64,000 bases of DNA from an uncultured Chlorobiaceae bacterium (GCA_903836465.1 CAILRB010000035.1:1-64000), one strand, 5' to 3'. Shown: positions 29,796 to 40,166, numbered from the stretch's first letter. Numbers and translations: made by a program. The notes: generated from the sequence alone by a model not told the origin.

Positions 29796-29992
29796 TTGCG
29801 ATAGCAATATCTTTCCGGCTGACCTGGTCTATAACGGCAATTTCTTTTCTCTGCAGTACTAACCCCGAGGTTCGGAAGAAAGGTTCCCCTGGCGGGATAG
29901 TTCTTGGCTTCCGTGTAGTCATTGCGTAACTTGAGCTGATATTTTTATAAGACGTGTCAGGGATTCTTGCATCGTTCGAATAATTCTAATAT

Positions 29993-30661
29993 ATGGCAAC
30001 GGAAATGGCAGCCTTTGATTTTGGTGAAAAAGTCGATCCTGAGCTCTTTGCAAAACAGCTTCATTCGACCTGCTCAGTCAATGTACAGAGCTATGTCTTG
30101 CAGGGATGGGAGATGTTCAAGGAGAATATCGGTGAATTCACAGGATTTACGCTCATTATTTTTGCTGTTTCTGCTGTATGCTCCGTTTTTTATTCAGTGA
30201 GTCCGCTTGTCTTTTCGGCAATTGGTGCGGCACTCTATGCTGGATACAGTATTGCCGCATTCCGGTTGTTGAGTGGGAAGTCGATCCAGTTCAATGATTT
30301 TTTCCGGGGATTCAATTACTTTCTTCCTCTTTTTCTGGCAGCTCTTGCAACCAGTATTGCCGTAGGCATTGGTCTTGTCCTTCTCCTTGTTCCTGGGCTC
30401 TACCTTGCTATCGGTTATATATTTACTACCTTTCTTGTCATTGATTACCGTATGGAGTTCTGGCAGGCCATGGAAACAAGTCGCAAAATTATTACCAGGA
30501 ACTGGTTTGCTTTTTTTGGTTTTGCCCTTGTTCTTCTTGCTCTTAACTTTCTCGGAGCGCTTGCCCTTGGTGTCGGTTTGCTGGTCACTATTCCTGTGAC
30601 CTCTTGCGCTGCAGCAATAGCCTACAAGGAGATTGTAGGGCTCTACTCTTCGGAGTGGTAG
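29993..30661 (+). CDS. Integral membrane protein, unrecognised (DUF975-like)
   Basis: 222 residues. A soluble N-terminus of about 50 residues (VQSYVLQGWEMFKENIGEF) is followed by five or six hydrophobic segments. An amphipathic stretch FLVIDYRMEFWQAMETSRKI resembles the YciC/DUF975 and glycerophosphodiester-phosphodiesterase membrane domains. No enzyme motif is seen. It is 47 bases upstream of the SIMPL gene on the same strand. Confidence 0.65.
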   Translation: MATEMAAFDFGEKVDPELFAKQLHSTCSVNVQSYVLQGWEMFKENIGEFTGFTLIIFAVSAVCSVFYSVSPLVFSAIGAALYAGYSIAAFRLLSGKSIQFNDFFRGFNYFLPLFLAALATSIAVGIGLVLLLVPGLYLAIGYIFTTFLVIDYRMEFWQAMETSRKIITRNWFAFFGFALVLLALNFLGALALGVGLLVTIPVTSCAAAIAYKEIVGLYSSEW

Positions 30662-30708
30662 GCAGAAATTAAATTTTAGTAACGGGAAACCGAAAATTCG
30701 GATTTATT

Positions 30709-31434
30709 ATGAAACAGAAGCTGCTCTTTATCACAATTTGTTGTTTTTTTGTGCTGTTTGGTTTCTCTGTTGCTGGATATGCTGAAGAGAGTCAGGTCGT
30801 GGTGTCGGCCTCGGGGAAGGTTTCAGTAAAGCCGGACATGGCCCAGTTCGGAATAGTGGTAAAATCGGATGCAAAGACAGCAGACAAGGCAGCCGCTGAA
30901 ACTGCTGAGAAGTACCGTAGAGTGCAGGATGCTTTGAGAGCTGCAGGCATTTCACTTGAGGATGCTCCAACGTCAAGTTATACGGTTTCTCCGCGTTGGG
31001 AGTGGGATCAGTCCCAGGGGAGGAGTCTTCTGATGGGTTACAGTGCACGTCATACGATTATGGTCAAGGTGCACTCTCTCGGAAAAACAGGGAAGGCCAT
31101 TGATGCCGTTGTACAGGCCGGTGCAGATGAAGTACAGAGTATCAGCTTTTCATCGGGCAATGAAGAAATGCTTCGTGAACAGGCACTTGCTGCGGCGGTC
31201 GTCAATGCCCGCCGGGATGCCCTCATCATGGCCAAGGCCGCAGGGGGGCGCCTTGGTCAGTTGATCGAGGTCAGTGTCAGTCAGCCGGTATACGGCGATC
31301 GGCCGTCAATGGAACCAATGGCAATGAAGGCTGCTTCAATGCCGGCTCCGACGGAAATCGCCCCTTCTGAGCAGGAAATCGTCATTACGGTTCATTCCCG
31401 CTGGCGTTTTTTTGGTACTTCAGTCGCCAAGTAA
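30709..31434 (+). CDS. SIMPL domain (DUF541) periplasmic protein
   Basis: 241 residues with a signal peptide (MKQKLLFITICCFFVLFGFS...) and cleavage near AGYAEESQ. The mature part has the SIMPL hallmarks VVVSASGKVSVKPDMAQFGI, a YTVSPRWEWD segment and the repeated helical pattern AAVVNARRDALIMAKAAGG. Family members (YggE and relatives) are periplasmic or outer-membrane proteins associated with oxidative stress; the mechanism is unclear. Confidence 0.85.
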   Translation: MKQKLLFITICCFFVLFGFSVAGYAEESQVVVSASGKVSVKPDMAQFGIVVKSDAKTADKAAAETAEKYRRVQDALRAAGISLEDAPTSSYTVSPRWEWDQSQGRSLLMGYSARHTIMVKVHSLGKTGKAIDAVVQAGADEVQSISFSSGNEEMLREQALAAAVVNARRDALIMAKAAGGRLGQLIEVSVSQPVYGDRPSMEPMAMKAASMPAPTEIAPSEQEIVITVHSRWRFFGTSVAK

Positions 31435-31449
31435 CCCGGTTAGAGGCAC

Positions 31450-31482
31450 TTGACTCTCCTGCAGGTTCAGCAGGAGAGTCAA
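31450..31482 (+). repeat. Strong 13-base inverted repeat
   Basis: TTGACTCTCCTGC and its exact complement GCAGGAGAGTCAA flank a 7-base loop, 15 bases after the SIMPL stop codon. The hairpin lacks a U run on both strands, so it may be a terminator of an unusual kind or an RNA-stability element ahead of the L,D-transpeptidase gene 109 bases downstream. Confidence 0.6.
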
Positions 31483-31590
31483 CGGTTTGAGCATGCTGAA
31501 AAAAAACTTATCTTTTTTGCACTTCATTGTGCTGTTCACAGAACGCCATGTAGGGGCGGCGGAGGTTTAACTACAGTAGAGCTTATAGTT

Positions 31591-32316
31591 ATGATTCGAT
31601 TGATGTCTCTTCTTTTTATGGCGCTTGTGATGGCGTTTCCCGTGCAGGGGCGCTCAATGACTGTTGATATACCTTCCATCAGAAAAAACATTTCCGTAGT
31701 CACTCAATTTCCTGAACTCAGCAACAGGATAAATCCGCAGGTGCTCAGAATGGCGCTCATCGGCTATTATTCGCTCAAAGCGCAGGGCAAGGTCAGCCGT
31801 GATGGCATTTTGACCGTTATTGATTTTAACCGTCCATCAGTTGATGAACGTCTTTTTGTTATTGATATCAACCGGGGTCGATTACTGTATTCAGGACTTG
31901 TTGCTCACGGAAGAGGCAGCGGGGATAACTATGCCCAGAGTTTTTCCAATGCGCCCGGTTCTCATCAGAGCAGTCTTGGTTTTTATACAACAGGAAATAC
32001 CTATGATGGCAAGCATGGTTATTCGCTCAGGCTTCTTGGGCTGGAACGGGGTATCAATGATAACGCTGAATCAAGAAGCATAGTCATTCATGGTGCGGAT
32101 TATGTTTCTTACGATTTTATCCGAAAACATGGTCGCCTCGGAAGAAGTGAGGGGTGTCCGGCTCTCTCTTTTGAAAGTTTCCAGCAGGTTATCAACATGA
32201 TCAAAGGAGGAAGCTGCCTGTTTATCTACCATGGCGGCAGGGATTACGTCAGCAACTCCACATTTATCAAGTCAGTTATTCTCCGGCGGCAGGCTGTTTC
32301 TGAGCATGTTTCATAA
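31591..32316 (+). CDS. Murein L,D-transpeptidase catalytic domain protein
   Basis: 241 residues from ATG 31591 (MIRLMSLLFMALVMAFPVQG, a signal peptide). The YkuD-like catalytic motif is HGADYVSYDF followed by LGRSEGCPALSFE, with the nucleophile Cys in EGCPA. The domain arrangement (FDLPSxR-like start DINRGRLLYSGLVAHGRGSG) is the 'murein L,D-transpeptidase catalytic domain' family found in Bacteroidetes and relatives. It crosslinks or trims peptidoglycan in the periplasm. The gene is directly before a YcbB-type enzyme. Confidence 0.85.
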   Translation: MIRLMSLLFMALVMAFPVQGRSMTVDIPSIRKNISVVTQFPELSNRINPQVLRMALIGYYSLKAQGKVSRDGILTVIDFNRPSVDERLFVIDINRGRLLYSGLVAHGRGSGDNYAQSFSNAPGSHQSSLGFYTTGNTYDGKHGYSLRLLGLERGINDNAESRSIVIHGADYVSYDFIRKHGRLGRSEGCPALSFESFQQVINMIKGGSCLFIYHGGRDYVSNSTFIKSVILRRQAVSEHVS

Positions 32317-32330
32317 CGCACAATGCCCGT

Positions 32331-33983
32331 ATGATCGGTATTCTTCTTTTTTGGTTTGCATTTTCTCTTGTTCCGCTTGTTCCTGTAAAACATTCTCCCT
32401 CTCATCAGGAGCAGTTGCAGCAAGGCAAAGAGCCTCCGGTTGAGCAGCGAAAGGATGTGGTAAACAATGCGGCAGCAAACAAGATTCGTGACTATTGTAA
32501 CCGGAAGCTCCAGCAAAAGGGCTCAGTGAACATTCAGCTTGCGCACGTTTATTCAGCCAGAGACTTTCAGCCCTTATGGACAAATCGGATGATGATTGCG
32601 CAACTCATTGGCGCGGTTGAAGAATCTTTTAATGACGGCCTTGATCCGTCAGATTATCATCTCAGTGAAATCAGGGGGTTGTACAACAATCCGCCAGCAG
32701 ATCCTGAACAGGAGGCCCGCTACGATCTTCTTCTGAGCGAAGTTTTTCTTACTCTTGCCGGTCATCTCCACTATGGAAAGGTTGATCCGGAAAGCCTTGA
32801 TCCACATTGGAACATTACTGCTTTACGAAGCCGAAAGGTTCTTGAAGAGAGGCTTCACTATGCCATTGACTCTCGGCAAATCGCACTTGTTTTGAAAGAA
32901 CTTCGTCCTCGGCACACCAAATATGAGGAGCTCAGAAAATGGCTTGCCCGGTATCGAGTCATTGCCCGTGAAGGCGGATGGCCGGTTATAGCAGACGGGT
33001 CGAAACTTCAGGAAGGTAGCAGGGATCGCCGCATTCCAATGCTGCGCAAACGCCTCACTGTTTTGAGTGAGAGTAAAGTGACGGGTGAGGATACTTCAAC
33101 GGTCTATAACAGAGAGATGGTTGATGCCGTCAGGCGCTTTCAGAAACTGAACAATATCGATGCTGATGGAGTGGTTGGAGCAGCCACACTTCATGTTATG
33201 AATATTCCTGTTGAGCGTCGTATTGAACAGATTCGCCTCAACCTCGAAAGGTATCGATGGTTTTTAAGTGATGTTGAGCCGACCTGTGTCATGGTGAACA
33301 TTGCAGGGTTTTCTCTGGAATATGTAGAAAACGGTCACTATCGTTGGGAAACACGGGTTATTGTTGGACAGCCTTCCCGTAAAACTCCTGTTTTCAGGGC
33401 GAATATGCAGTACATTATTATCAATCCTCAGTGGGTTATTCCGCCGACCATTCTTGCCAAAGATGCCCTTCCTGCTCTCCGCAAAAGCAGCTCCTGGCTC
33501 AATAAAAAAAAGCTGAAAGTTATTGACCGGAGTGGTCATGTTGTTCAACCCGAATCGGTCAACTGGTCACAGTATTCTGCTGCGAACTTTCCTTACCGAC
33601 TACAGCAGACAGCCGGAGACCATGGGGCACTGGGGAGGATAAAGTTCCTGTTGCCGAACAGGTATATTATTTACCTGCACGACACACCCAACAAGGAGCT
33701 TTTTGAAAAAAGCAGAAGAACTTTCAGTTCAGGCTGTATCCGGGTTGAAAACCCTGCTGATCTTGCTGAACTGGTGTTGCAGGACAAGGGGCGCTGGAGC
33801 CGATCACAGATACTGGATGCTATCAATAAAGGCAAAACACTAACGGTTGCTCTTCAGAAGCAGATTCCTGTTTATATTCTTTATCTGACAGCCGTAGCGA
33901 AAGGCGACGAACTTCTGTTTCCCGATGATGTATATAATCTTGACGGCAACGTATTGAAAGCATTGAATAAACCGGTTCATTAA
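32331..33983 (+). CDS. L,D-transpeptidase, YcbB/LdtD type
   Basis: 550 residues. It begins with a hydrophobic leader (MIGILLFWFAFSLVPLV). Then come a scaffold domain, a PG_binding_1 motif near residue 265 (VDAVRRFQKLNNIDADGVVG) and the YkuD catalytic domain with HDTPNKELFEKSRRTFSSGC. The nucleophile is the Cys of SSGCIRVENP. Length and order match E. coli YcbB (LdtD). It makes 3-3 crosslinks in peptidoglycan. Only 14 bases separate it from the preceding transpeptidase gene, so the two are co-transcribed. Confidence 0.9.
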   Translation: MIGILLFWFAFSLVPLVPVKHSPSHQEQLQQGKEPPVEQRKDVVNNAAANKIRDYCNRKLQQKGSVNIQLAHVYSARDFQPLWTNRMMIAQLIGAVEESFNDGLDPSDYHLSEIRGLYNNPPADPEQEARYDLLLSEVFLTLAGHLHYGKVDPESLDPHWNITALRSRKVLEERLHYAIDSRQIALVLKELRPRHTKYEELRKWLARYRVIAREGGWPVIADGSKLQEGSRDRRIPMLRKRLTVLSESKVTGEDTSTVYNREMVDAVRRFQKLNNIDADGVVGAATLHVMNIPVERRIEQIRLNLERYRWFLSDVEPTCVMVNIAGFSLEYVENGHYRWETRVIVGQPSRKTPVFRANMQYIIINPQWVIPPTILAKDALPALRKSSSWLNKKKLKVIDRSGHVVQPESVNWSQYSAANFPYRLQQTAGDHGALGRIKFLLPNRYIIYLHDTPNKELFEKSRRTFSSGCIRVENPADLAELVLQDKGRWSRSQILDAINKGKTLTVALQKQIPVYILYLTAVAKGDELLFPDDVYNLDGNVLKALNKPVH

Positions 33984-34021
33984 TCCATTTCCAAAAAAGG
34001 AAAGCTTCGGCTTGTAAAACT

Positions 34022-34492
34022 ATGGCATTTTCTGTAGCAATCAACCTTCAAAGGGAGTTCGAAACCTCCTGCACTCCCGAAAAAGTTTTCGCACTTCTTG
34101 CCGATGTGCCGCAGTCAGCATCTCATTTTCCAAAAGTAGATCAGCTTGTTGATCTTGGCGGCAACACCTTCCGCTGGGAGATGGAGAAAATCGGTATTGG
34201 CAGCTACACCCTGCAACAGACAATCTATGCCTGTCACTATACCTCCGATGCAGCAACAAAGACGGTTACCTGGACGCCGATTTCCGGCGTTGGCAACGCC
34301 ATTGTCGAAGGCGGGTGGGCTATAACTCCCAAAGAGGGCGGCAGCAAGGTCTCTATCAAAACCAAAGGTGACCTGACAGTCGATTTTCCATCATTTCTCC
34401 AGTTCATCATCTCCCCGCTTGTCGAGATGGAATTCACCGGTATGATAGAGCACTATCTCACCAACCTGCAGGAAACTTTAAAAAAGGGGTAG
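34022..34492 (+). CDS. SRPBCC-fold (CoxG/polyketide-cyclase-like) protein
   Basis: 156 residues. It opens VAINLQREFETSCTPEKVFALLADVPQSASHFP, the classic START-like helix-grip pattern, followed by WEMEKIGIGSYTLQQ and a closing long helix EFTGMIEHYLTNLQE. It likely binds a hydrophobic ligand or lipid. No catalytic residues are assignable. It lies 38 bases after the YcbB gene. Confidence 0.75.
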   Translation: MAFSVAINLQREFETSCTPEKVFALLADVPQSASHFPKVDQLVDLGGNTFRWEMEKIGIGSYTLQQTIYACHYTSDAATKTVTWTPISGVGNAIVEGGWAITPKEGGSKVSIKTKGDLTVDFPSFLQFIISPLVEMEFTGMIEHYLTNLQETLKKG

Positions 34493-34540
34493 GTCGTTGA
34501 CTGAGTGGATTTTCTTTTCGGCAATAACCGTGGAAGAAAA

Positions 34541-34575
34541 AAAAGCACTTTATGCCCAGGGCATAAAGTGCTTTT
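34541..34575 (-). terminator. Rho-independent terminator of the csmB-like gene
   Basis: A perfect 15-base stem (AAAAGCACTTTATGC with GCATAAAGTGCTTTT), extendable by one C-G pair, with a 3-5 base loop. On the minus strand the stem runs into eight U residues. It lies 20 bases after the chlorosome gene's stop. Confidence 0.92.
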
Positions 34576-34595
34576 CCATTAAATGAGACCATCCC

Positions 34596-34823
34596 TTACT
34601 TTTTTGGAGCAAAAGCTGATGTGATGTTCTGGATAATCTGGCAGCAGTTGGTGAAAAGGTTGCCAACAAGATCGGAAGATGTTTTAACAAGAGGCTCTAC
34701 AAGCTGTCCTGCTGTTTTGATTCCGATGCCTACCAGCTCAACCTGCTGCTGGGCAAGTGTCCCCAGGGTTTGCAGAACATTGTTAAGGGCAACGGAAAAA
34801 TCATTGATTGCATCGTTTGACAT
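34596..34823 (-). CDS. csmB: Chlorosome envelope protein of the CsmB/CsmF family
   Basis: 75 residues. LGTLAQQQVELVGIGIKTA, then VEPLVKTSSDLVGNL, then IQNITSAFAPKK form the long amphipathic helical pattern and the fixed C-terminal end of CsmB/CsmF, the 7.5 kDa envelope proteins. I name it csmB by length and the conserved ends, but CsmF cannot be excluded without alignment. It is a single gene with a very strong terminator, as expected for an abundant structural protein. The 309 bases upstream to 35132 are AT-rich, hold no gene and presumably contain its promoter. Confidence 0.75.
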   Translation of the reverse strand: MSNDAINDFSVALNNVLQTLGTLAQQQVELVGIGIKTAGQLVEPLVKTSSDLVGNLFTNCCQIIQNITSAFAPKK

Positions 34824-35132
34824 GGCTGTTATTGTTTAGAATTAGAAAGACACCTTGGTTAAAATGGATTTCCGCAGATAAAACCTGCTTTACCTACTAA
34901 GTTAAAAGATTTTATGAATAGTGTTGTCAAAATAATGGTGAAATTTCTCTCATACCTGATTTATTGTTCAGTGATGACATTATGACGAATTAGTTTTGCA
35001 AGAGGATGACTAATAGAAGATACATCAGAATTATTGTGTAAGTTAAAATAAAAAAATCGAAGTGTATCATACTTGCAGCCCCGGAGACCCTTCAACAGAA
35101 TTACATCATTGTTATAACTGAAGCAAGACGAT

Positions 35133-35675
35133 ATGAATGTTCTTACCGATTCCGCTCTGCTTGATGAAGTGCTGGCTACTTACCGGCAAGTATTAACGGT
35201 TGATTATGATGCTTACCGGAATCACTGTATGCGTGTTTTCAACTTTTGCCTTGCTCTTTCTGTTGATCGTATGGCAGACGCTGAGGAAAAAATTGCAATT
35301 GCATCTCTTTTCCATGATTTGGGGATATGGACGGACAAGACCTTTGACTACATTCTCCCCTCTCAACTCCTCGCCCGTCGTTATCTTGAAAAAAGTGACC
35401 GCGCAGCCTGGTATGATGAAATTGAAGCCATGATTGGCGAACATCACAAGCTGACCCGGTATCGGGCTGATTCTTCAACTCTTGTGGAAGCTTTCAGAAA
35501 AGCGGACTGGATAGATGTGTCAGGCGGGTTGCTTCGGTTCCGTTTGCCGGATGATTTTGTTACGGATGTCCTTGAGGCCTTTCCTAACGCCGGATTCCAT
35601 AAAAAACTTCTCGCGCTCTCTGTTGAGCGGCTGAAAACCCATCCGTTCAGTCCCTTACCAATGATGAAGCTTTAG
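35133..35675 (+). CDS. HD domain-containing protein
   Basis: 180 residues. The HD motif is SLFHDLGIWTD near residue 68, preceded by YRNHCMRVFNFCLAL (first His) and followed by GEHHKLTRY, so the metal site is complete. It belongs to the small HD hydrolase group of the YpgQ/COG1418-like type; the substrate is unknown. A single gene, divergent from csmB. Confidence 0.8.
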   Translation: MNVLTDSALLDEVLATYRQVLTVDYDAYRNHCMRVFNFCLALSVDRMADAEEKIAIASLFHDLGIWTDKTFDYILPSQLLARRYLEKSDRAAWYDEIEAMIGEHHKLTRYRADSSTLVEAFRKADWIDVSGGLLRFRLPDDFVTDVLEAFPNAGFHKKLLALSVERLKTHPFSPLPMMKL

Positions 35676-35810
35676 AAATCTTGAATCCGAAGGGGTTTTG
35701 AGAAAAAGGAATGATTATGTAACCGGAAAATATGATAATTTGCAGGCTGACAAAACTTCTTTAAAATTGTTGCTTTTTTCTGGCCGGAAGTTGTGTCGTA
35801 AACTTAAACC

Positions 35811-36356
35811 ATGGTAATAATGAAAATACTCAAGCCGTCTTTAAGATCTTTTGTCATTCCAGGGATGCTCTTTCTCAGTGCTTGTTGCTGTGGCAAAGAT
35901 GTGGTTGTTGCTCCACAGCCGGCACCAGTTCCTGCCCCTGCCCCTGCACCTGCACCCGTGCCTGTACCCATACCTTTGCCACCGCCTGCGCCCGTAAAGC
36001 CACCAGCGCCAGCTCCTGTTGTTGTGCCTCCCCTCGCTGACATATTTTTTGATTTTGACAAGTCAGAAATACGCAGTGATGCTGCTGCTCAATTGGAGAC
36101 CGATGCGAACTGGATGAAGGCAAATCCGACAAAGAGTATTATTCTTGAAGCTCATAGTGATTCCAAAGGATCAAGTGAGTACAATATTGCTCTTGGTCAA
36201 CGTCGTGCTACCTCTGCAAAGAATTATCTCGTTAAACTTGGTATTAATCCGACGCGCCTGAAAGCGGTCAGTTATGGTAAAGACAAACCAGTTGTGGCAG
36301 GTACCTCCGATGAGGTCAGGGCTCAAAACAGAAGAGTCCGTTTTGTTGTTGAATAA
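35811..36356 (+). CDS. OmpA-family (Pal-like) lipoprotein with proline-rich linker
   Basis: 181 residues. The leader ends in a lipobox (LFLSACCCG), giving a probable lipid-modified cysteine. A linker of about 40 residues is Pro/Ala/Val (PAPVPAPAPAPAPVPVPIP and on). The C-terminal OmpA domain has FFDFDKSEIRSDAAAQLE, EAHSDSKGSSEYNIALGQRR and a NRRVRFVVE end, so it should bind peptidoglycan. ATG 35811 and ATG 35820 are both possible starts. The linker DNA is a degenerate CCTGCxCC-type repeat at about 35920-36030. Confidence 0.85.
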   Translation: MVIMKILKPSLRSFVIPGMLFLSACCCGKDVVVAPQPAPVPAPAPAPAPVPVPIPLPPPAPVKPPAPAPVVVPPLADIFFDFDKSEIRSDAAAQLETDANWMKANPTKSIILEAHSDSKGSSEYNIALGQRRATSAKNYLVKLGINPTRLKAVSYGKDKPVVAGTSDEVRAQNRRVRFVVE

Positions 36357-36405
36357 GATTCGTTGAGGAAGAAAGCCCTTTTATGAATGTTCCTGCTGGT
36401 AGCAG

Positions 36406-36444
36406 AAACCCCTCGATGACCAGGTCATCGAGGGGTTTTTTCCT
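36406..36444. terminator. Bidirectional terminator between ompA-like and metH
   Basis: AAACCCCTCGATGAC pairs with GTCATCGAGGGGTTT around three bases and is followed by a U run on the plus strand. It ends the OmpA-like transcript and lies at the 3' end of metH on the other strand. Confidence 0.85.
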
Positions 36445-39400
36445 TATTCCGGGGTGTAATTCAATACAGGTGCAAGCCATTTTTCCGCATCTTTCAAGCT
36501 CATTCCTTTCCGCTCAGCGTAATCCTTAACCTGGTCTTTTCCGATTTTTCCAAGCACAAAGTATCTCGCTTCAGGGTGTGCGATGTAGAGGCCGCTCACT
36601 GAGGCTGCCGGGTTCATGGCGAAGGTTTCTGTCAGTGTGACGCCTGTGTTTGCTTCAGCGTTCAGCAGTGTGAAGAGTTCCGCTTTTTCGGTGTGGTCGG
36701 GGCAGGCCGGGTAGCCTGGTGCCGGACGGATGCCCTGATACTTTTCTGCCAGAAGCTCATCGATACGGAGCGACTGACGCTTAAGCTCAGGATGGCAGGC
36801 ACACTTTTTCTCACTCTTCTCAGTGACTTCGTAACCCCAGAATTCCTGGCGCACGCGCTCGTGCAGCATTTCAGCAAAGGCATCTGCCAATCGGTCGGCA
36901 AGGGCCTGTGTCATGATGCGGTGATAGTCGTCCTGCTCGTCACTGAACTGTTTGAGCACTTTTTCAATGCCAAGACCGGCGGTGACGGCAAATCCGCCAA
37001 TGTAGTCCGGAAGCTGCGATTCAGTTGATGCGATAAAGTCGGCAAGGGCAAGATTTGCTTCACCAGAGCCCTTCTCCTGCTGCTGACGGAGAGTGTGGAG
37101 AGTCATGAGCACTGAAGAGCGGCTTTCGTCCGCATAGACCTCAATATCATCTCCCTTGCTGTTGGCTGGAAAGAGTCCTGCTACGCCTTTCAGTCCAAGC
37201 AGTTGCTCCTTTTCAATCCGGTCGAGCAGCCTGTTGGCATCGTCGAGCAGCTTTTTGGCTTCAGTGCCGTATTTCGCATCGTCAAGAATCTGCGGGTAGT
37301 GGCCATGCAGTTCCCATGCCATGAAGAAGGGTGTCCAGTCGATATAGGGGCGCAGCTCTCCGACGGTAACATTTTCCAGCAGGGTAATGCCCGGTTGCAG
37401 CGGTTTGTAAACCGTTGGTTGCAGTGAAGCGCGGTTCTTGCGGGCATCCGCCAGCGAAAGGTATTTTTTTGAAGTGCTGTTCGACGAGTGGCTCTCTCTC
37501 AATCCCGCCTGCTCCTTTTTGAGCGCTTCGATATACGAGGGGCTAAGTGCCGGGTTAAGAAGGCTGTTCACCACAGGAACGCTCCGTGATGCGTCAAGCA
37601 CCTGAACGACCGCGCCAGAATAGACCGGCGCAATTTTTACGGCAGTGTGCATTCGTGATGTGGTGGCGCCACCAATAAGCAGTGGTATCTTTATGCCGAG
37701 CCGCTCCATTTCGCTGGCGACATGCACCATTTCATCAAGCGACGGGGTGATGAGGCCGCTCAGACCGAGCAGGTCAGCCTTTTCGCGCTCAATCGCCTCA
37801 AGAATTTTTTCGCAGGGCATCATGACGCCGATATCAACCACATCATAGTTATTGCAGGCAAGCACAACCGCGACAATATTTTTACCAATGTCGTGCACAT
37901 CACCCTTGACCGTTGCCAGAAGTACCTTGGCGGCTGCGCGGGTGTCCTTGTTCTTCGCCTTCTCTGCGGCGATATAGGGCAGAAGGCAAGCGACCGAGCG
38001 CTTCATGACGCGGGCACTTTTAACAACCTGCGGCAGAAACATCTTGCCCACCGCAAAGAGATCGCCGATAGCATTCATGCCATCCATCAGTGGCCCCTCA
38101 ATCACCTGGAGCGGACTTGGATAAAGCTGGCGGGCCTCTTCGGTATCCTCCTCAATAAACTCGACAATGCCTTTGATCAATGCGTGACGCAGTCGCTCTT
38201 CTACCGGCGCACTCCGCCACTCTGCAGCTTTGGCTTCGATCTTTTCTCCGCCGGTAGCGATGGTCTCGGCAAAGCTGACCAGCCGTTCGGTAGCGTCAGG
38301 GCGACGGTTGAGCAGCACATCCTCAACCCGCACCAGCAGCTCAGGCTCAATATCCTGATAGATGGCGAGCTGTCCGGCATTGACGATGCCCATATCGAGC
38401 CCCGCACGGATGGCGTGATAGAGGAAGGCGGCGTGCATCGCTTCCCGGACAGGTTCGTTGCCACGGAAGGAGAAAGAGACATTGCTGATACCGCCGGAGA
38501 CCTTTGCATAAGGTAGAGTCTCCTTGATCCAGCGGACACTCTCAATGAAATCGACGGCGTAGTTGTTGTGCTCATCAATGCCGGTAGCAACCGTCAACAC
38601 GTTGGGATCAAAAATAATGTCTTCGGGAGGGAAGCCCACCTCCTGAGTGAGAATATCATAGGCACGTTTGCAAATTTCAATGCGGCGCTGATAATTATCG
38701 GCCTGTCCCTGTTCGTCAAAAGCCATCACCACGGTGGCAGCGCCGTACTGTAACACCTTGCGGGCTCTCTCCCTGAAAAGCTCCTCACCCTCTTTAAGGC
38801 TGATGGAGTTCACGATGCTTTTGCCCTGAACGCACTGCAGGCCGCTCTCAATAACCGACCACTTTGAACTGTCGATCATCACCGGCACACGGGAGATGTC
38901 GGGCTCGGAGGCAATCAGGTTGAGGAACTCCTTCATCACCTTCTCGGAGTCGAGCATCCCCTCATCGACATTGACATCAATCACCTGGGCACCGCTCTCT
39001 ACCTGCTGGCGGGCAATGGAGAGCGCTTCGTCGTAATTACCCTCCTTGATGAGACGGGCAAATTTTTTCGATCCGGTGACGTTGGTGCGCTCACCGATGT
39101 TGATGAAGCCGGTTGTCTGGTTGACAAAGAGGGGTTCAAGGCCGGAGAGTTGCAGCTCATGTTTCTTTGCAGGGCGTTTGCGTGGCTGAAGATTCTTGAC
39201 CGCATCCGCAATTGCCTTGATATGTTGTGGAGTGGTGCCGCAGCATCCCCCGACGATATTGACAAATCCCGATGTGGCGAAGTCGGCAATCTGAGCGGCC
39301 ATGTATTCCGGAGAGTCGTCATATTCACCAAATTCGTTTGGCAGACCTGCATTCGGATAGACGCTCACATAACTTTCAGCAATACCCGACATAGCCGCAA

Positions 39401-40166
39401 TGAAGGGACGCATCTGCTTTGAACCGAGCGCACAGTTCAGGCCTATTGAGAGCAGATCCGGCAGGTGGGCAATGGATGTCCAGAAAGCCTCGGTGGTCTG
39501 GCCGGAGAGGGTGCGCCCGCTTGCATCCACCACGGTGCCGGAGACCATCACCGGCACACGCCAGCCGGTGCGTTCGAAAAACTCTTCAATGGCAAAAAGG
39601 GCAGCCTTGCAGTTGAGGGTATCGAAGACGGTTTCAACGAGCAGCAGATCAACTTCGCCCATCATAAAACCTTCAAGCTGCACGATGTAGTTATCGACCA
39701 CCTCCCGGAAGGTGACAGCCCGGTAACCGGGACGGTTGACGTCCGGAGAGAGAGAAAGCGTCTTGTTGGTTGGGCCGATAGAGCCTGCCACAAAGCGCGG
39801 TTTGTCGGGAGTTTTTGCGGTATAGTCGTTGGCCGCACGTCGCGCAAGGCGGGAGGCCTCAACATTCAGCTCCCTCACCAGCTCTACGGTATTATAGTCT
39901 CCCTGTGATATCGGGTTGGCGTTGAAGGTGTTGGTTTCAATAATGTCTGAGCCAGCCTCAAGAAAGTCGCAATGAAGGTTGTAGATAATCTCCGGTTGCG
40001 TCAACACCAGCATATCATTGTTTCCAAGGAGCGGATGGGAGTGCGAGGCACACCGTGTGCCACGGTAATCCTCCTCCTTTAATTTATGTCGCTGTATCAT
40101 GGTGCCCATCGCACCGTCAAGCACAAGAATGCGCTGTTCAAGCAGGCTTAAAAGGGTGTCCTTCAT
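36444..40166 (-). CDS. metH: Methionine synthase, cobalamin-dependent
   Basis: 1240 residues, all four modules in order. The homocysteine domain starts [12 protein letters not shown] and ends with the zinc cysteines of [11 protein letters not shown] near residue 312. The pterin domain contains [13 protein letters not shown] near residue 360. The cobalamin domain has [13 protein letters not shown] with the B12-ligand His near residue 765. The AdoMet reactivation domain closes the protein, including [12 protein letters not shown]. It methylates homocysteine from methyl-tetrahydrofolate. I found no cobalamin riboswitch in the 107 bases upstream. Confidence 0.97.
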   Translation of the reverse strand: MKDTLLSLLEQRILVLDGAMGTMIQRHKLKEEDYRGTRCASHSHPLLGNNDMLVLTQPEIIYNLHCDFLEAGSDIIETNTFNANPISQGDYNTVELVRELNVEASRLARRAANDYTAKTPDKPRFVAGSIGPTNKTLSLSPDVNRPGYRAVTFREVVDNYIVQLEGFMMGEVDLLLVETVFDTLNCKAALFAIEEFFERTGWRVPVMVSGTVVDASGRTLSGQTTEAFWTSIAHLPDLLSIGLNCALGSKQMRPFIAAMSGIAESYVSVYPNAGLPNEFGEYDDSPEYMAAQIADFATSGFVNIVGGCCGTTPQHIKAIADAVKNLQPRKRPAKKHELQLSGLEPLFVNQTTGFINIGERTNVTGSKKFARLIKEGNYDEALSIARQQVESGAQVIDVNVDEGMLDSEKVMKEFLNLIASEPDISRVPVMIDSSKWSVIESGLQCVQGKSIVNSISLKEGEELFRERARKVLQYGAATVVMAFDEQGQADNYQRRIEICKRAYDILTQEVGFPPEDIIFDPNVLTVATGIDEHNNYAVDFIESVRWIKETLPYAKVSGGISNVSFSFRGNEPVREAMHAAFLYHAIRAGLDMGIVNAGQLAIYQDIEPELLVRVEDVLLNRRPDATERLVSFAETIATGGEKIEAKAAEWRSAPVEERLRHALIKGIVEFIEEDTEEARQLYPSPLQVIEGPLMDGMNAIGDLFAVGKMFLPQVVKSARVMKRSVACLLPYIAAEKAKNKDTRAAAKVLLATVKGDVHDIGKNIVAVVLACNNYDVVDIGVMMPCEKILEAIEREKADLLGLSGLITPSLDEMVHVASEMERLGIKIPLLIGGATTSRMHTAVKIAPVYSGAVVQVLDASRSVPVVNSLLNPALSPSYIEALKKEQAGLRESHSSNSTSKKYLSLADARKNRASLQPTVYKPLQPGITLLENVTVGELRPYIDWTPFFMAWELHGHYPQILDDAKYGTEAKKLLDDANRLLDRIEKEQLLGLKGVAGLFPANSKGDDIEVYADESRSSVLMTLHTLRQQQEKGSGEANLALADFIASTESQLPDYIGGFAVTAGLGIEKVLKQFSDEQDDYHRIMTQALADRLADAFAEMLHERVRQEFWGYEVTEKSEKKCACHPELKRQSLRIDELLAEKYQGIRPAPGYPACPDHTEKAELFTLLNAEANTGVTLTETFAMNPAASVSGLYIAHPEARYFVLGKIGKDQVKDYAERKGMSLKDAEKWLAPVLNYTPE

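Noticed and set aside
35920-36030. Repetitive CCTGCxCC tract that could be a small tandem array or CRISPR-like repeat
   Set aside because: It encodes the Pro/Ala linker of the OmpA-like lipoprotein in frame; the units are degenerate hexamers without spacers.
37722-38516. 264-residue plus-strand frame inside metH
   Set aside because: It lies wholly antisense to well-conserved MetH domains, has no family match and is explained by codon bias.
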